Positions 10,400-19,755 are shown, counted from the first letter of the stretch. The stretch is 64,000 nt of DNA from Smaragdicoccus niigatensis DSM 44881 = NBRC 103563 (GCF_000380645.1 NZ_AQXZ01000009.1:1-64000); one strand, 5' to 3'. The notes: generated from the sequence alone by a model not told the origin. Program-made: numbers and translations.

Positions 10400-10458
10400 C
10401 AGCGACCTGGCAGGAACCCTGGCAGCGACCTTGCAGCGACTTCTCAGGACGATCTAAG
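10400..10458 (+). promoter_or_regulatory. Array of 11-bp-spaced CAG repeats, probable MprA boxes
   Basis: CAG triplets begin at 10400, 10411, 10423, 10434 and 10445, with a variant AAG at 10456, so the step is 11, 12, 11, 11 and 11 bp. The local units read like CCTGGCAGG, TTGCAGCGA and TTCTCAGGA. MprA binds loosely conserved direct repeats containing TCAG and is known to regulate its own promoter. Helix-phased direct repeats are how OmpR-type regulators bind. The array ends 22 nt before the mprA start. Confidence 0.55.
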
Positions 10459-10480
10459 TCCTGGCAAGCAAGATAAGAAC

Positions 10481-11176
10481 ATGCGCATCTTGGTTGCCGA
10501 CGATGATCGGGCCGTCCGCGAGTCACTTCGACGCTCGTTGAGCTTCAACGGATACACGGTCGAGGTCGCCTCCGATGGCCTCGACGCGTTGGAGAAGGCG
10601 AACGCGACCAAGCCGGATGCCCTCATCCTCGACGTGATGATGCCGCGCCTCGACGGACTCGAGGTCTGCCGCCGACTACGCAGCACCGGGGACGATGTGC
10701 CGATCCTGGTGCTGACGGCGCGGGATTCGGTGTCCGAACGGGTTTCCGGTCTCGACGCCGGCGCCGACGACTACTTGCCCAAGCCCTTCGCCTTGGAGGA
10801 ACTGCTGGCCCGGCTGCGAGCCCTGCTTCGCCGCGCTTCGGTCGAGGCGGGCACCCTCGGGAGCGATGCCGGACCGATCGAATTCGCCGATCTGACGCTG
10901 GACCCCGTGACCCGCGATGTCACGCGCGCCGGCCGGTCGATCAGTCTCACCCGAACCGAGTTCTCGCTGCTCGAACTCCTCATCACGAACGCCCGCCGAG
11001 TGCTGACTCGTGGGCGAATTCTCGAAGAGGTCTGGGGCTATGACTTCCCGACATCGGGCAATGCGCTCGAGGTCTACATCGGCTACCTGCGGCGCAAGAC
11101 CGAGCTCGAGGGCGAGCTACGCCTGATCCACACGGTTCGTGGAGTCGGATACGTGTTGCGAGAGACACCACCGTGA
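10481..11176 (+). CDS. mprA: Response regulator MprA
   Basis: This OmpR-family regulator responds to cell-envelope stress and persistence signals in mycobacteria, acting on its own operon, sigma factors and pepD. The 231 residues have a receiver domain (acidic DDD at 7-9, phospho-acceptor D51 in LILDVMMP, T in LTARD, K in PKPFALEE) and a winged-helix domain ending [13 protein letters not shown]. Identity with M. tuberculosis MprA is visibly very high throughout. Its stop overlaps the mprB GTG by 4 nt. Confidence 0.96.
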   Translation: MRILVADDDRAVRESLRRSLSFNGYTVEVASDGLDALEKANATKPDALILDVMMPRLDGLEVCRRLRSTGDDVPILVLTARDSVSERVSGLDAGADDYLPKPFALEELLARLRALLRRASVEAGTLGSDAGPIEFADLTLDPVTRDVTRAGRSISLTRTEFSLLELLITNARRVLTRGRILEEVWGYDFPTSGNALEVYIGYLRRKTELEGELRLIHTVRGVGYVLRETPP

Positions 11177-12630
11177 GGTGGCGCTTCACGCGCCACGGCT
11201 CCCCAACAACCAACGGGGACGACTCGGGACGGCCGATGCGGCCGCCATTCCACCTCACGCGAGCGGTTTCGCTGCGTTGGCGTGTGACCTGGCTGGCCGC
11301 TACCTCGGTGGCGGTGTCGGTGGCGCTCATCTCGGTCGCCGCCTACGCGGTCGTCGCGCGCGCGTTGTATGCCGATGTCGACGATCAGCTCCACACGCGA
11401 GCGCGCACTCTCATCGAGAACGACTTCGATTCGTTCGACGTTCGCACGATCTCGCTCGCGACGTTCTACTCGAAGGACATCAGCGTCGCGGTGATCCTCC
11501 CGAATCAAGAGTTGTACATTCCACCGGGATCGCATCCGCCGATCGCCGATGCTGAGTACGCGGTGTCGCGTGGGGAGATCGATTCGTCGTTGCGCACGGT
11601 CTACGGACAGCGCGTACTGGCCGAGCGGACCAATGCCGGACTCACGCTCGTCATCGCCCAGCGATTGGCACCGACGCGAGCGGTTCTCGACCAGCTCGCG
11701 TTTGTGCTCTTCGTCGCGGGTGGGTTCGGTGTCGTCCTGGCTGCGTTGGCCGGTATGGCGACCGCACGGGCCGGCCTACGACCGGTCGCGCGCCTCACCG
11801 CGGCGACCGAGCGGGTTGCGCGCACCGAGGACCTCACGCCTATTCCAGTGACCGGAAACGACGAACTCGCGCGCCTCACAGCGAGCTTCAACACGATGCT
11901 CCGGGCACTCAACGAGTCTCGCGACCGGCAGCGACGGCTCGTCGCGGACGCGGGACACGAACTCCGCACACCGCTGACATCGTTGCGCACGAACACCGAA
12001 CTGCTCATCGCGTCGAGTCGTCCGGGTGCACCGAAGGTGCCGGACGACGACATGAGCGAGCTGCGTGCGGACGTTGTGGCGCAGATCGAGGAGCTGTCGA
12101 CTCTGGTCGGCGACCTCGTCGCGCTGGCCCGAGAGGACGTCCCGGAGGATGAATTCACTCGGACCGACATCGCCGAAGTCGCGGAACGGGCGCTCGAGCG
12201 GGCGCGCCGCCGCCGCAACGAGATCGAGTTCGTGGCGTCGCTACAGCCGTGGTTCGTCTACGGCCAAGAGGCCGGGCTGCAACGCGCGATCCTGAATGTG
12301 CTGGACAACGCCGCAAAGTGGAGCCCGCGCGGGGCCCAGGTGCTGGTGACCATGGAGCCCGCCGGACCGGGCCTGATGGCCCTGCTTGTCGACGACGCCG
12401 GACCGGGTATTCCGGAGGCCGAGCGGCAGCTCGTGTTCGAACGGTTCTATCGGTCCATGGCCTCGCGGTCGATGCCGGGGTCCGGTTTGGGCCTGGCGAT
12501 CGTTCGGCAGGTCGTCGTGAAACACGGCGGAACCATCAACGTCGAGACATCATCCCGGGGCGGTGCACTGATTCGCATCGTCATGCCGGGCGATATCGGA
12601 ATTTCAGAGAAGGAGATGAGCTCGCTATGA
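11173..12630 (+). CDS. mprB: Sensor histidine kinase MprB
   Basis: This is the membrane sensor partner of MprA. Its 485 residues have helix 1 at about 36-60, an extracytoplasmic domain of about 115 residues, helix 2 at about 176-197, a HAMP linker, the H-box [13 protein letters not shown] with H262, the N-box [10 protein letters not shown], and G-boxes DDAGPGIPE and [11 protein letters not shown]. The GTG start lies within the mprA stop and the stop overlaps the pepD ATG (ATGA), so the three genes are coupled. Confidence 0.95.
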   Translation: MRWRFTRHGSPTTNGDDSGRPMRPPFHLTRAVSLRWRVTWLAATSVAVSVALISVAAYAVVARALYADVDDQLHTRARTLIENDFDSFDVRTISLATFYSKDISVAVILPNQELYIPPGSHPPIADAEYAVSRGEIDSSLRTVYGQRVLAERTNAGLTLVIAQRLAPTRAVLDQLAFVLFVAGGFGVVLAALAGMATARAGLRPVARLTAATERVARTEDLTPIPVTGNDELARLTASFNTMLRALNESRDRQRRLVADAGHELRTPLTSLRTNTELLIASSRPGAPKVPDDDMSELRADVVAQIEELSTLVGDLVALAREDVPEDEFTRTDIAEVAERALERARRRRNEIEFVASLQPWFVYGQEAGLQRAILNVLDNAAKWSPRGAQVLVTMEPAGPGLMALLVDDAGPGIPEAERQLVFERFYRSMASRSMPGSGLGLAIVRQVVVKHGGTINVETSSRGGALIRIVMPGDIGISEKEMSSL

Positions 12631-13877
12631 CTGGTGAAGGTTTCGGATACCCACCACCCGGTGGCGCGCCGGCTCAGGGCGAGCGAACTGACGGGGGATG
12701 GGCGGCGCCGTCCACGGCGACACTGCCACCGATGTCCGGAGGCGTGCCGCCGACGCACACGCAGCAGTTCCCGGTCTATCCGCCAGAGCCGCCGCGCAAG
12801 CGGGGCCGGGCCGGATTGGCCGCTGGAATGGTCGCTCTCGCCCTCGTCTCCGGCGGGGTGGGTGGCGCCACCGGCGCCTACCTCGCGAGCAATCACAACG
12901 GCAGCTCAGTCACGCTGGGGCAGACCGGCAATACGGCGCCCGCGGTGAAGGCCGAGCCGGGCACGATCCAAGCCGTGGCGGAGAAGGTGCTGCCCTCGGT
13001 CGTCACGATCGAGGTCGCGGGTAACCAGGTTGAAGGTGAAGGCACCGGCATCGTCCTGAACGCCGACGGACTGATCCTCACGAACAACCACGTGGCGTCG
13101 GCAGCCGGCAAGAAGGCCCAGATCAACGTGGTGTTCTCGGACGGATCGAAGTCGGCCGCGACGCTCGTCGGCGCCGACCCGGTGTCTGACATCGCGGTCA
13201 TCCGCGTCGACAAGACCGGCCTCACGCCCATCACGGTGGGTTCGTCGGGCAATCTCGTGGTCGGCCAGCAGGTTGTCGCGGTCGGTTCGCCGCTCGGCCT
13301 CGACGGCACCGTGACCACCGGAATCATCTCCTCGCTCGACCGCCCCGTTTCCACGAGCGGTGAGTCGAACAACCAGAACTCGGTGATCGACGCGATCCAG
13401 ACCGACGCGGCGATCAACCCAGGCAACTCGGGTGGTCCGCTGGTCGACATGAACGGCGCGCTCATCGGCGTCAACACGGCGATCGCGACGCTCGGTTCGA
13501 GCCAGGGGAGCCAGACCGGATCGATCGGCCTGGGCTTCTCGATCCCGGTCGATCAGGCGATGCGGGTGGCACGTCAGCTCATCGACACGGGCAAGGCGAC
13601 GCACGCGATGATCGGCGTGCAGGTGCCGATGAAAGACGACGCCGAGGGTGCCCGCGTGACCGCGGTGACGGCCGGTGGAGCAGCCGCTGCCGCCGGCATC
13701 CCGAAGGGCGCGATCATCACCAAGGTCGACAATCGGGTGATCACCGACGGCAGTGCGCTCATCGCCGCGATCCGCTCGCATTCGCCGGGGGACAAGGTGC
13801 AGGTGACGTACACCGACCCAGCCGGCGGTTCAAAGACGGTTACAGTCACGTTGACCGAAGCGCCCGCGGGCAGCTGA
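12627..13877 (+). CDS. pepD: HtrA-type serine protease PepD
   Basis: PepD is a membrane-anchored protease/chaperone that, in mycobacteria, is controlled by MprAB and in turn tunes the stress response. Its 416 residues comprise a Pro/Gly-rich cytoplasmic segment (1-60), one helix at about 62-88, a trypsin-like domain with H155 (NNHVAS), D188 (SDIAVI) and S268 (GNSGGP), and a PDZ domain from about 318. All catalytic residues are intact. It is shorter than M. tuberculosis PepD mainly in the N-terminal disordered part. Confidence 0.95.
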   Translation: MTGEGFGYPPPGGAPAQGERTDGGWAAPSTATLPPMSGGVPPTHTQQFPVYPPEPPRKRGRAGLAAGMVALALVSGGVGGATGAYLASNHNGSSVTLGQTGNTAPAVKAEPGTIQAVAEKVLPSVVTIEVAGNQVEGEGTGIVLNADGLILTNNHVASAAGKKAQINVVFSDGSKSAATLVGADPVSDIAVIRVDKTGLTPITVGSSGNLVVGQQVVAVGSPLGLDGTVTTGIISSLDRPVSTSGESNNQNSVIDAIQTDAAINPGNSGGPLVDMNGALIGVNTAIATLGSSQGSQTGSIGLGFSIPVDQAMRVARQLIDTGKATHAMIGVQVPMKDDAEGARVTAVTAGGAAAAAGIPKGAIITKVDNRVITDGSALIAAIRSHSPGDKVQVTYTDPAGGSKTVTVTLTEAPAGS

Positions 13878-13896
13878 GAGCGCTACGGTATTGGCT

Positions 13897-14403
13897 ATGA
13901 CTATGGATGCCCCCGTCGCGGGCCGTGCACTCGTCGTGATCGTCGATGATCGCTCCGCCCATGGAGACCCCGGCGGCACCGCCACTGGCAAGCTCGTCAC
14001 CGAGCTGCTGTCCGAAGGTGGATTCATCGTGGATGGCGCGCTGATCGTGTCGTCGGACGAGGTGGAGATCCGGAACGCGCTCAACACCGCTGTCATCGGT
14101 GGAGTCGATCTGGTGATCTCCGTTGGCGGAACGGGAGTCGGGGCGCGCGACGTCACCCCGGAAGCCACCGCGGACGTGCTCGACCGGCAGATTGCGGGTG
14201 TGGAAGAGGCGATCCGGTCGTCGGGTCTGTCCGCCGGTGCGATGGATGCCGGACTGTCGCGTGGCCTCGTTGGAACGTCGGGGAGCACGCTCGTCGTGAA
14301 CCTCGCCTCGTCGCGCGCGGCGATCCGCGACGGCATGGCGACGCTGATTCCGCTGGCCAAGCACCTGATCGAGGAATTGTCCGACCTGGAGATCGATGAC
14401 TGA
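13897..14403 (+). CDS. moaB2: MogA/MoaB-like molybdopterin-binding protein
   Basis: A MogA/MoaB-fold protein of molybdenum-cofactor synthesis, corresponding to Rv0984 directly downstream of pepD. The 168-residue protein shows the MPT-binding core SVGGTGVGARDVTPEA, where GGTG is the signature loop, and a GTSGSTLVVNLASS segment usual for the family. ATG 13897 is used; TTG 13891 and ATG 13903 are in frame. It lies 19 nt after pepD and probably shares the mprA operon. The real substrate of MoaB2-type paralogues is unsettled. Confidence 0.9.
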   Translation: MTMDAPVAGRALVVIVDDRSAHGDPGGTATGKLVTELLSEGGFIVDGALIVSSDEVEIRNALNTAVIGGVDLVISVGGTGVGARDVTPEATADVLDRQIAGVEEAIRSSGLSAGAMDAGLSRGLVGTSGSTLVVNLASSRAAIRDGMATLIPLAKHLIEELSDLEIDD

Positions 14404-14569
14404 ACCGCAAGACCAGGAGGCGCTGCTGCGTCGAGAAGCGCAGCGCCGAAAGATCGCGGAGATCTTCGGCGACGTCCTCCCCGGAACGACCCAGGATGAG
14501 CGGGATCCCGAGGGCAGCTCGGGAAACGAGCAGCGCATCCGGAATGACGTTCCACCGCACTGGCAGTGA
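14396..14569 (+). CDS. Small conserved acidic protein (57 aa), unknown function
   Basis: An ATG at 14396 overlaps the end of moaB2 by 8 nt and opens a 57-residue frame ending at a TGA just before a terminator. The protein begins MTEPQDQEALLRREAQRRKI, continues with AEIFGDVLPGTTQDE and ends IRNDVPPHWQ. It is a short, charged, probably helical peptide of the kind seen beside moaB2 in related actinobacteria. Coupling to the upstream gene and position before the terminator support that it is real. No function can be given. Confidence 0.72.
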   Translation: MTEPQDQEALLRREAQRRKIAEIFGDVLPGTTQDERDPEGSSGNEQRIRNDVPPHWQ

Positions 14570-14576
14570 GCCAAAT

Positions 14577-14614
14577 AAGGGCGGCCGATCACGATGATCG
14601 GCCGCCCTTCTTTA
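14577..14614. terminator. Bidirectional intrinsic terminator between mprA operon and mscL
   Basis: A perfect 15-bp stem (14577-14591 with 14595-14609, AAGGGCGGCCGATCA and complement) has a 3-nt loop and T-rich flanks on both strands. It sits between the convergent mprA-moaB2 operon and mscL and can serve both. Confidence 0.9.
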
Positions 14615-14623
14615 TCTGAGCCC

Positions 14624-15031
14624 TTACGAGGACTTCGCGGCAAGCAGGTCGCGGATCTCGACCAGCAGGTCTGCTTCGGTCAGCGCGGCAGCCTCGTCGC
14701 CTTCGACCTTCTTGCGCTCCTTGAGCTTGGTGATCGGCAGCACGAGGATGAAGTACAGGACGAACGCGACCATGACGAAGTTGATCGCAGCGGTGATGAC
14801 GGCACCAAGGTCGATGAAGGTCGTGGCGTAGGTGGGGTCGTTCGGCTGCTTGTCCAGCAGCTGGACACCGAGGCCGACGTTCTGCGCTCCACCCGCGGCC
14901 GCGATCAGCGGCTGGATGATGCTCTTGGTGAAGGCAGTCACGATCGCGGTGAAGGCAGTACCCATGACAACCGCGACCGCGAGGTCAACGACGTTGCCCT
15001 TGAGGAGGAAGTCCTTGAAGCCCTTCAGCAT
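14624..15031 (-). CDS. mscL: Large-conductance mechanosensitive channel MscL
   Basis: MscL is a homopentameric membrane channel that opens under membrane tension to release solutes during osmotic downshock. The 135-residue protein has the N-terminal amphipathic helix MLKGFKDFLLKGNVVDLA, two membrane helices (about 16-45 and 70-95), and a charged C-terminal bundle KLKERKK...EIRDLL. ATG 15031 was chosen over the longer frame because it matches the family N-terminus and has GGAG 7 nt upstream. It converges on the mprA operon. Confidence 0.96.
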   Translation of the reverse strand: MLKGFKDFLLKGNVVDLAVAVVMGTAFTAIVTAFTKSIIQPLIAAAGGAQNVGLGVQLLDKQPNDPTYATTFIDLGAVITAAINFVMVAFVLYFILVLPITKLKERKKVEGDEAAALTEADLLVEIRDLLAAKSS

Positions 15032-15118
15032 TGCTGCTCCATTTCTGAGTTTTTGAACTGTGTGAGTTGCCACATGGTTACCCGGGGGATGGTAGTCGAA
15101 GTCACACCACCCGGCTGA

Positions 15119-15796
15119 TCAACTCAAGATGACCGTTACCCGTCCGGCCAGCGAAGCATTCGCCACGTCGAAGGCGGTGCCGGACGAAACGGCCAAAAGC
15201 ACCATCGGTCCCTCGCGGGTGCTCACCTGGTCTTTGCTGGGTGCCATGACAACGGCCGCGTTGGTCGCCAGGCGTCTCGGTCCGGACAGTTCGTCGCTGG
15301 AGATCACGTCGACTCGATCGCCGACCTGCAACAGCATGGCGACCGCCGCGTCGGCGACGCGTACCCCGACGATTCGAGAGTCGGGATCGTGGGTCGCCAG
15401 GACCGCCAGTCGGGAACCGAGAGTTCGAACGTCGGTCAGGACCTCACCGGCACGTGCTGCGCCGGCGAGCGCGCGGCCGATGACCTGGGCTGGGTCGTGC
15501 ACGGCGCCGTCGGGAACAGCGTCGTCCGACAGTGCGCGAAGTTCGACATCGTCCGAGGTCAGAATCGCTCCAGGCGCAAGGTCGTGGAGTGCGACGACGA
15601 CGGATTCGTCGTGGGGGTCGACGGCGTCGATGGCCAGCAGTCCCAATCCGGCGAGCGCCAGGCTGACGGCGATCATCTGACGCAGACGACGGATGTTCGC
15701 CAGTCGATAAGCGATGGCTTCGACGACTCGCTGCAGGGGAGTGGGGTCGAGTCTGTCCTTCACCTTTGCGACGCTATCGCCGCGCGCCCCCTGCAC
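15119..15796 (-). CDS. SAF-domain (CpaB-like) protein with one membrane helix
   Basis: The protein has a basic N-terminus, a helix at about 41-58 and a SAF domain beginning VVVALHDLAPGAILTSDDVELRA, the fold found in CpaB/RcpC pilus-assembly proteins and antifreeze-like domains. Its role is unknown; no pilus genes are nearby, so a pilus function cannot be claimed. Both GTG 15796 and GTG 15763 (giving 214 residues) are possible starts and neither has a clear ribosome site. It lies downstream of the fmdB-like gene, separated by a hairpin. Confidence 0.8.
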   Translation of the reverse strand: MQGARGDSVAKVKDRLDPTPLQRVVEAIAYRLANIRRLRQMIAVSLALAGLGLLAIDAVDPHDESVVVALHDLAPGAILTSDDVELRALSDDAVPDGAVHDPAQVIGRALAGAARAGEVLTDVRTLGSRLAVLATHDPDSRIVGVRVADAAVAMLLQVGDRVDVISSDELSGPRRLATNAAVVMAPSKDQVSTREGPMVLLAVSSGTAFDVANASLAGRVTVILS

Positions 15797-15806
15797 AGAC
15801 GACAGA

Positions 15807-15830
15807 ACAGGCCCTCCGGTGAGGGCCTGT
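15807..15830 (-). terminator. Hairpin after the FmdB-like gene
   Basis: A 10-bp perfect stem (15807-15816 with 15821-15830, ACAGGCCCTC and complement) with a 4-nt loop lies 16 nt after the FmdB-like stop on the minus strand. The T-tract after it is poor, so termination may be partial, letting some transcription reach the SAF gene. Confidence 0.6.
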
Positions 15831-15845
15831 GGATAATTCGAAGAC

Positions 15846-16130
15846 TTAGCTTGCGGTGCTGGCGGCCGGCGTGCTCGACGCCGTGGAGGTGCTGGTAGAC
15901 GTCGTGGACGTGCTGGTCGACGAGTCGGACTTGGCGATCGTGTCCGCCTTCGACGAGCGGCTGTCGGTCCGGTAGAAACCGCTGCCCTTGAAGACGATGC
16001 CTACCGAATTGAACAGCTTCCGAAGCTTGCCGTTGCAGTCGTCGCACACGGTCAAGGTGTCGTCGCTGAAGGACTGCACGATGTCGAACCGGTTGTCACA
16101 TTCAGTGCACGCGTATGAATAAGTGGGCAC
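15846..16130 (-). CDS. FmdB-type zinc-ribbon protein, Ruc-like
   Basis: This 94-residue protein has an N-terminal zinc ribbon with C8xxC11 and C29xxC32, and a disordered tail of Ser, Thr and Ala from about residue 58. The M. tuberculosis protein at the same position, Rv0991c (Ruc), is reported as a redox-regulated chaperone with an unstructured C-terminus. The four cysteines and disordered tail are seen here; the chaperone function is inferred from that orthologue. The gene is divergent from nothing and lies downstream of the 5-FTHF ligase on the same strand. Confidence 0.85.
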   Translation of the reverse strand: MPTYSYACTECDNRFDIVQSFSDDTLTVCDDCNGKLRKLFNSVGIVFKGSGFYRTDSRSSKADTIAKSDSSTSTSTTSTSTSTASSTPAASTAS

Positions 16131-16198
16131 GGGTTCCTCCGGCTGAGTCGGGTGGTAGCACTCTACCGCTGACAGTGCAAACGCCGGTAATCGTGGAG

Positions 16199-16810
16199 TT
16201 ATTCCACGTGATGTAGCCCACTCGGCGTCAGCACCCAGCTCACGCGGATGTCGTGATCCTCGGCGGGCAACGCCTCGACGATCTCTTCGTCGCGGACGAC
16301 CGCGATGAGCCGCACGTCAGGACGTGCGTACGGCAGCGATCGGTCATAGTGCCCACCGCCTCTCCCGAGCCGGACGCCCCGGCGATCGACGGCGAGTGCG
16401 GGAACCAGAATGACGTCGGCCCGCGAGATCGCCTCCGGTCCGAGTCTTTCCCCGGATGGTTCGAGTAACCCGAACTTCTCCGGCTCCAGCGAATCGGGGC
16501 CGGTGTAGGCGCACCAATCGAGCGGACTCGCGCCCGTGACGACCGGGAGCAGCAGTTGTGAACTTGCACTCGCAAGTGCGTTGACGAAATCGAGAGATCC
16601 CGGTTCTGCGCCGCACGGGACATAGCCGCAGATGACGCGATCGGCAAGGTCGAGAATGTCCACTGCGGCCACCAACGCGTGCGCATCCGTGGCACGCTGA
16701 GCTGGGGAAACCGCTCGACGCCGAGCACTGAGTTCGCGACGGCGAACTCGCTTGGCCGCACTGGCCGAAATCAGCGGGTCGTTTCCCTGCACAGACACGT
16801 CGATCACCAT
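16199..16810 (-). CDS. 5-formyltetrahydrofolate cyclo-ligase
   Basis: The enzyme converts 5-formyl-THF to 5,10-methenyl-THF with ATP, returning stored folate to the one-carbon pool. The roughly 203-residue protein begins with an Arg-rich helix (KRVRRRELSARRRA) as usual and carries the C-terminal GRGGGHYDRSL signature for substrate and ATP binding. ATG 16810 is used; a longer frame to 16868 overlaps the galU upstream region. It corresponds to Rv0992c and is divergent from galU. Confidence 0.9.
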   Translation of the reverse strand: MVIDVSVQGNDPLISASAAKRVRRRELSARRRAVSPAQRATDAHALVAAVDILDLADRVICGYVPCGAEPGSLDFVNALASASSQLLLPVVTGASPLDWCAYTGPDSLEPEKFGLLEPSGERLGPEAISRADVILVPALAVDRRGVRLGRGGGHYDRSLPYARPDVRLIAVVRDEEIVEALPAEDHDIRVSWVLTPSGLHHVE

Positions 16811-16889
16811 ATGCTCAGGCGCCGTGCCGGGTCGCGGCTCGGAATACCTATTAGGGTGTCGAGACATGGATGCAAGCGGGAGGCTGAAC

Positions 16890-17816
16890 GTGGGGGAACA
16901 GCGCGTCTTCAGGACTGCATGCGTTCCGGCCGCCGGTATGGGCACGCGATTCCTGCCTGCGACGAAGACGGTTCCCAAGGAACTTCTGCCGGTGGTGGAC
17001 ACCCCAGGCATCGAGCTCGTCGCCGGCGAGGCTGCGGCGTCCGGTGCGGAACGGCTCGTCATCATTACCGCGCCAGGCAAGGACGGAGTGGTCGCCCACT
17101 TCGTCAAGGACGTCATGCTCGAACGTCACCTTCGCGAGAAGGGCAAGTTCAAGCTTCTCGAGAAGGTTCAGGTCGCTCCAGACCTGCTCGACGTCGAAGC
17201 CGTTGTGCAGGAACAACCGCTCGGGCTCGGTCACGCTGTCGCGCAGGTCGAGCAAGTGCTCGACGATGACGAGACGTGTCTCGCCGTGCTCCTGCCGGAC
17301 GACCTCGTGACTCCGCGCGGGGTTCTCGAGGTCATGGCGCGCGTCCGCAAGAAGCGCGGTGGCTCGGTGCTGTGTGCGATCGAGGTGCCGCGTGAGGAAG
17401 TCAGCGCGTATGGCGTTTTCTCCGTGGAAATCGTTCCGGATGCGGTCAATCCGAACGTCATGAAGGTGACCGGCATGGTGGAGAAGCCACCAGCGGACCA
17501 GGCGCCCTCAAACTTGGCTGCGGCCGGCCGGTATTTGCTCGACCGTGCGATCTTCGACGCGCTGCGGCGGGTGCAGCCTGGAGCGGGCGGGGAAATCCAG
17601 CTGACGGATGCCATCGCGTTGCTCATCAAAGAGGGGCATCCGGTCCACGTGGTTATCCACAGAGGGGCCAGGCACGACCTCGGAAACCCGGGCGGATACA
17701 TTCGGGCGTGCGTCGATTTCGGACTCGACACCCCGGAATATGGCCCGGGACTTCGCGACTGGCTCAAGCATCGTCTCAGCGATGACTGGGCGCCGCGGCT
17801 GGCATCAGACGACTGA
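16890..17816 (+). CDS. galU: UTP-glucose-1-phosphate uridylyltransferase
   Basis: GalU makes UDP-glucose, the donor for glycans, trehalose and capsule. The 308-residue protein has the nucleotide loop AAGMGTRFLPATKTVPKELLP, VLLPDDLV with the metal-binding Asp, and GGEIQLTDAI. GTG 16890 was selected because GGGAGG lies 7 nt upstream; ATG 16866 would add eight unconserved residues. It opens the galU-glp-rimJ-glpR gene string, as in Rv0993-Rv0996. Confidence 0.95.
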   Translation: MGEQRVFRTACVPAAGMGTRFLPATKTVPKELLPVVDTPGIELVAGEAAASGAERLVIITAPGKDGVVAHFVKDVMLERHLREKGKFKLLEKVQVAPDLLDVEAVVQEQPLGLGHAVAQVEQVLDDDETCLAVLLPDDLVTPRGVLEVMARVRKKRGGSVLCAIEVPREEVSAYGVFSVEIVPDAVNPNVMKVTGMVEKPPADQAPSNLAAAGRYLLDRAIFDALRRVQPGAGGEIQLTDAIALLIKEGHPVHVVIHRGARHDLGNPGGYIRACVDFGLDTPEYGPGLRDWLKHRLSDDWAPRLASDD

Positions 17817-17836
17817 CGGACAAAAAGGGGGCCTGG

Positions 17837-19093
17837 ATGCGCTCAGTTGAGGAGCAGCAGGCACTTGTGATGGCTGCTGCAGTCGCGCCTCGCCCAGTGC
17901 GCGTGGCGATCACCGAAGCTCAGGGATTGTTGTGTGCCGAGGAGATCACGGCCGACAAGGCGATGCCGGCGTTCGATCAGGCTGCGATCGATGGCTATGC
18001 CGTCCGCAGTGTCGATGTCTCGAGTGCCTCCGGCGGCCCGCGTCCGGCCGGTTCGCCGAGCGATGTCATCTTGCCGGTGGTGGGTGACATTGCGGCCGGT
18101 TCGCGTCAGCCGAAGCGTCTTCAGCCCCGGCAGGCGGTCCGGATCGAGACCGGCGCGCCAATGCCGACGCTGGCCGACGCGGTGCTCCCGCTCGAGTTCA
18201 GTGACGACGGACGCACGCGTGTCCGCGTCTACCAGTCCGTGCGCTCCGGAGACTTCGTCAAACGGACCGGCGACGACGTCCGTCGCGGCGATGTGGCGGT
18301 GCGTCCGGGCCAGTTGATCGGGGCGGCTCAGGTCGGGCTGCTCGCCGCACTCGGCAAGGACAAGGTGCTCGTGCATCCGCGTCCCCGCCTTTCGATCATT
18401 TCCGTCGGCGAAGAACTCGTCGACATCGGACGGACCCCGGGACCGGGCCAGGTCTACGACATCAACTCGTACGCCTTGGCTGCTGCCGCGCGCGACGCCG
18501 GAGCCGAGGTCAACCGCGTCGGCATCGTGGGCGGTGATGCGCGTGCGCTGCGCGATGTCGTCGAGGGCCAGCTGATCCGCTCGGAACTCGTCATCATCTC
18601 GGGCGCCCTCGGCGGATCGTCGGGAGCAAAGTTGAGCGAGGCCCTCGGCGAGCTCGGCAAGGTGGAGATCGCCCGGGTCGCGATGCAGCCCGGTTCGATC
18701 CAGGGCTTCGGAAAGCTCGGTCGCGACGACGTGCCGACCTTCCTCCTTCCGTCGAACCCGGTGAGTGCACTGATCATCTTCGAGGTGATCATCCGGCCGC
18801 TCATCCGCGCCGCCCTCGGTCGCCCGCAGCCGGGTCGCCGCATCGTCAAAGCGCGGACCGTGGCGGCGATGGCGTCGGTACCGGATCGCACCGGTTACCA
18901 GCGCGCTCAGCTCCTGCGCGACGAGAGCAACGGAGAGTTCATCGTCAAGCCGCTGACCGGAGGTCACAACGGCTCGCCGTACCTGCTCACGACGCTCGCC
19001 GAGGCCAACTGCCTGGTTGTCATGGGTCCGGACGTGGTCGAGGTTCCGCAAGGCGACCTGGTCGAGGTCTCCTTCCTGGCCCAGCGCGCCTGA
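17837..19093 (+). CDS. glp: MoeA/gephyrin-like divisome protein Glp
   Basis: The 418-residue protein has the MoeA fold: an N-terminal segment with MPAFDQAAIDGYAV, an RIETGAPMP loop, the MPT-binding domain (ISVGEELVDIG, ISGALGGSSG) and the LLPSNPVSAL loop. It corresponds to Rv0994 (moeA1). In Corynebacterium the orthologue Glp is a divisome component that binds FtsZ and the membrane receptor GlpR, encoded here two genes downstream. A molybdenum-cofactor role for this copy cannot be excluded. GGGGG lies about 9 nt before the ATG. Confidence 0.88.
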   Translation: MRSVEEQQALVMAAAVAPRPVRVAITEAQGLLCAEEITADKAMPAFDQAAIDGYAVRSVDVSSASGGPRPAGSPSDVILPVVGDIAAGSRQPKRLQPRQAVRIETGAPMPTLADAVLPLEFSDDGRTRVRVYQSVRSGDFVKRTGDDVRRGDVAVRPGQLIGAAQVGLLAALGKDKVLVHPRPRLSIISVGEELVDIGRTPGPGQVYDINSYALAAAARDAGAEVNRVGIVGGDARALRDVVEGQLIRSELVIISGALGGSSGAKLSEALGELGKVEIARVAMQPGSIQGFGKLGRDDVPTFLLPSNPVSALIIFEVIIRPLIRAALGRPQPGRRIVKARTVAAMASVPDRTGYQRAQLLRDESNGEFIVKPLTGGHNGSPYLLTTLAEANCLVVMGPDVVEVPQGDLVEVSFLAQRA

Positions 19094-19098
19094 CCCGC

Positions 19099-19755
19099 AT
19101 GACGACCCAAGTTCAGCGCTACACCGTCCACCCCGGCTGGCCCGCCAAACTCGGGCCGCTGCAGGTGCCCGGTGGGGTCGTGACGTTGCGCCCGATCCGG
19201 CTGCGCGATGGGGGAGCCTGGAGCCGCCTCCGGACCGCGGACCGGGATCACCTCCAGCCCTGGGAGCCTGCCGGTGTGGAGACCTGGGAGTATCGGCATC
19301 ACATCGCCAATTGGCCCGCACTGTGGTCGAGTCTGAAGTCGGAAGCTCGCAAGGGCCACATGATTCCGATGGTCATCGAGGTCGACGGGCAGTTCGCCGG
19401 CCAGATCACGGTCGGCAACATCGTGCGCGGTGCGCTGCGGTCGGGGTGGATCGGTTACTGGGTGACGAAGGGGCGCGTCGGACAAGGCGTGGCCACCGCG
19501 GCCCTGGCGCTCGGCCTCGATCATTGCTTCGGCGCCGTGGGGCTGCACCGGGTCGAAGCGACCGTCCGTCCAGAGAATCACGCGAGCCAGGCGGTGCTTC
19601 GGCACGTCGGATTCCGCGAAGAGGGACTGCTCAAGCGCTACCTCAACGTCGACGGCGAGTGGCGGGACCATCAGCTCGTGGCGATCACCGTCGAAGAGCT
19701 GCAGACATCGGTCGTGCAGCGCCTCATCAATGAAGGTCGCGCGAACCACGCCTGA
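19099..19755 (+). CDS. rimJ: GNAT acetyltransferase, RimJ/RimL type
   Basis: This 218-residue GNAT-fold N-acetyltransferase belongs to the group that acetylates protein N-termini, including ribosomal proteins. The beta4-alpha3 acetyl-CoA site reads GYWVTKGRVGQGVATAALAL and the downstream HRVEATVRPENHASQAVL is typical of RimJ-like enzymes. It begins 5 nt after glp and corresponds to Rv0995. The actual substrate is not known from sequence. Confidence 0.88.
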   Translation: MTTQVQRYTVHPGWPAKLGPLQVPGGVVTLRPIRLRDGGAWSRLRTADRDHLQPWEPAGVETWEYRHHIANWPALWSSLKSEARKGHMIPMVIEVDGQFAGQITVGNIVRGALRSGWIGYWVTKGRVGQGVATAALALGLDHCFGAVGLHRVEATVRPENHASQAVLRHVGFREEGLLKRYLNVDGEWRDHQLVAITVEELQTSVVQRLINEGRANHA

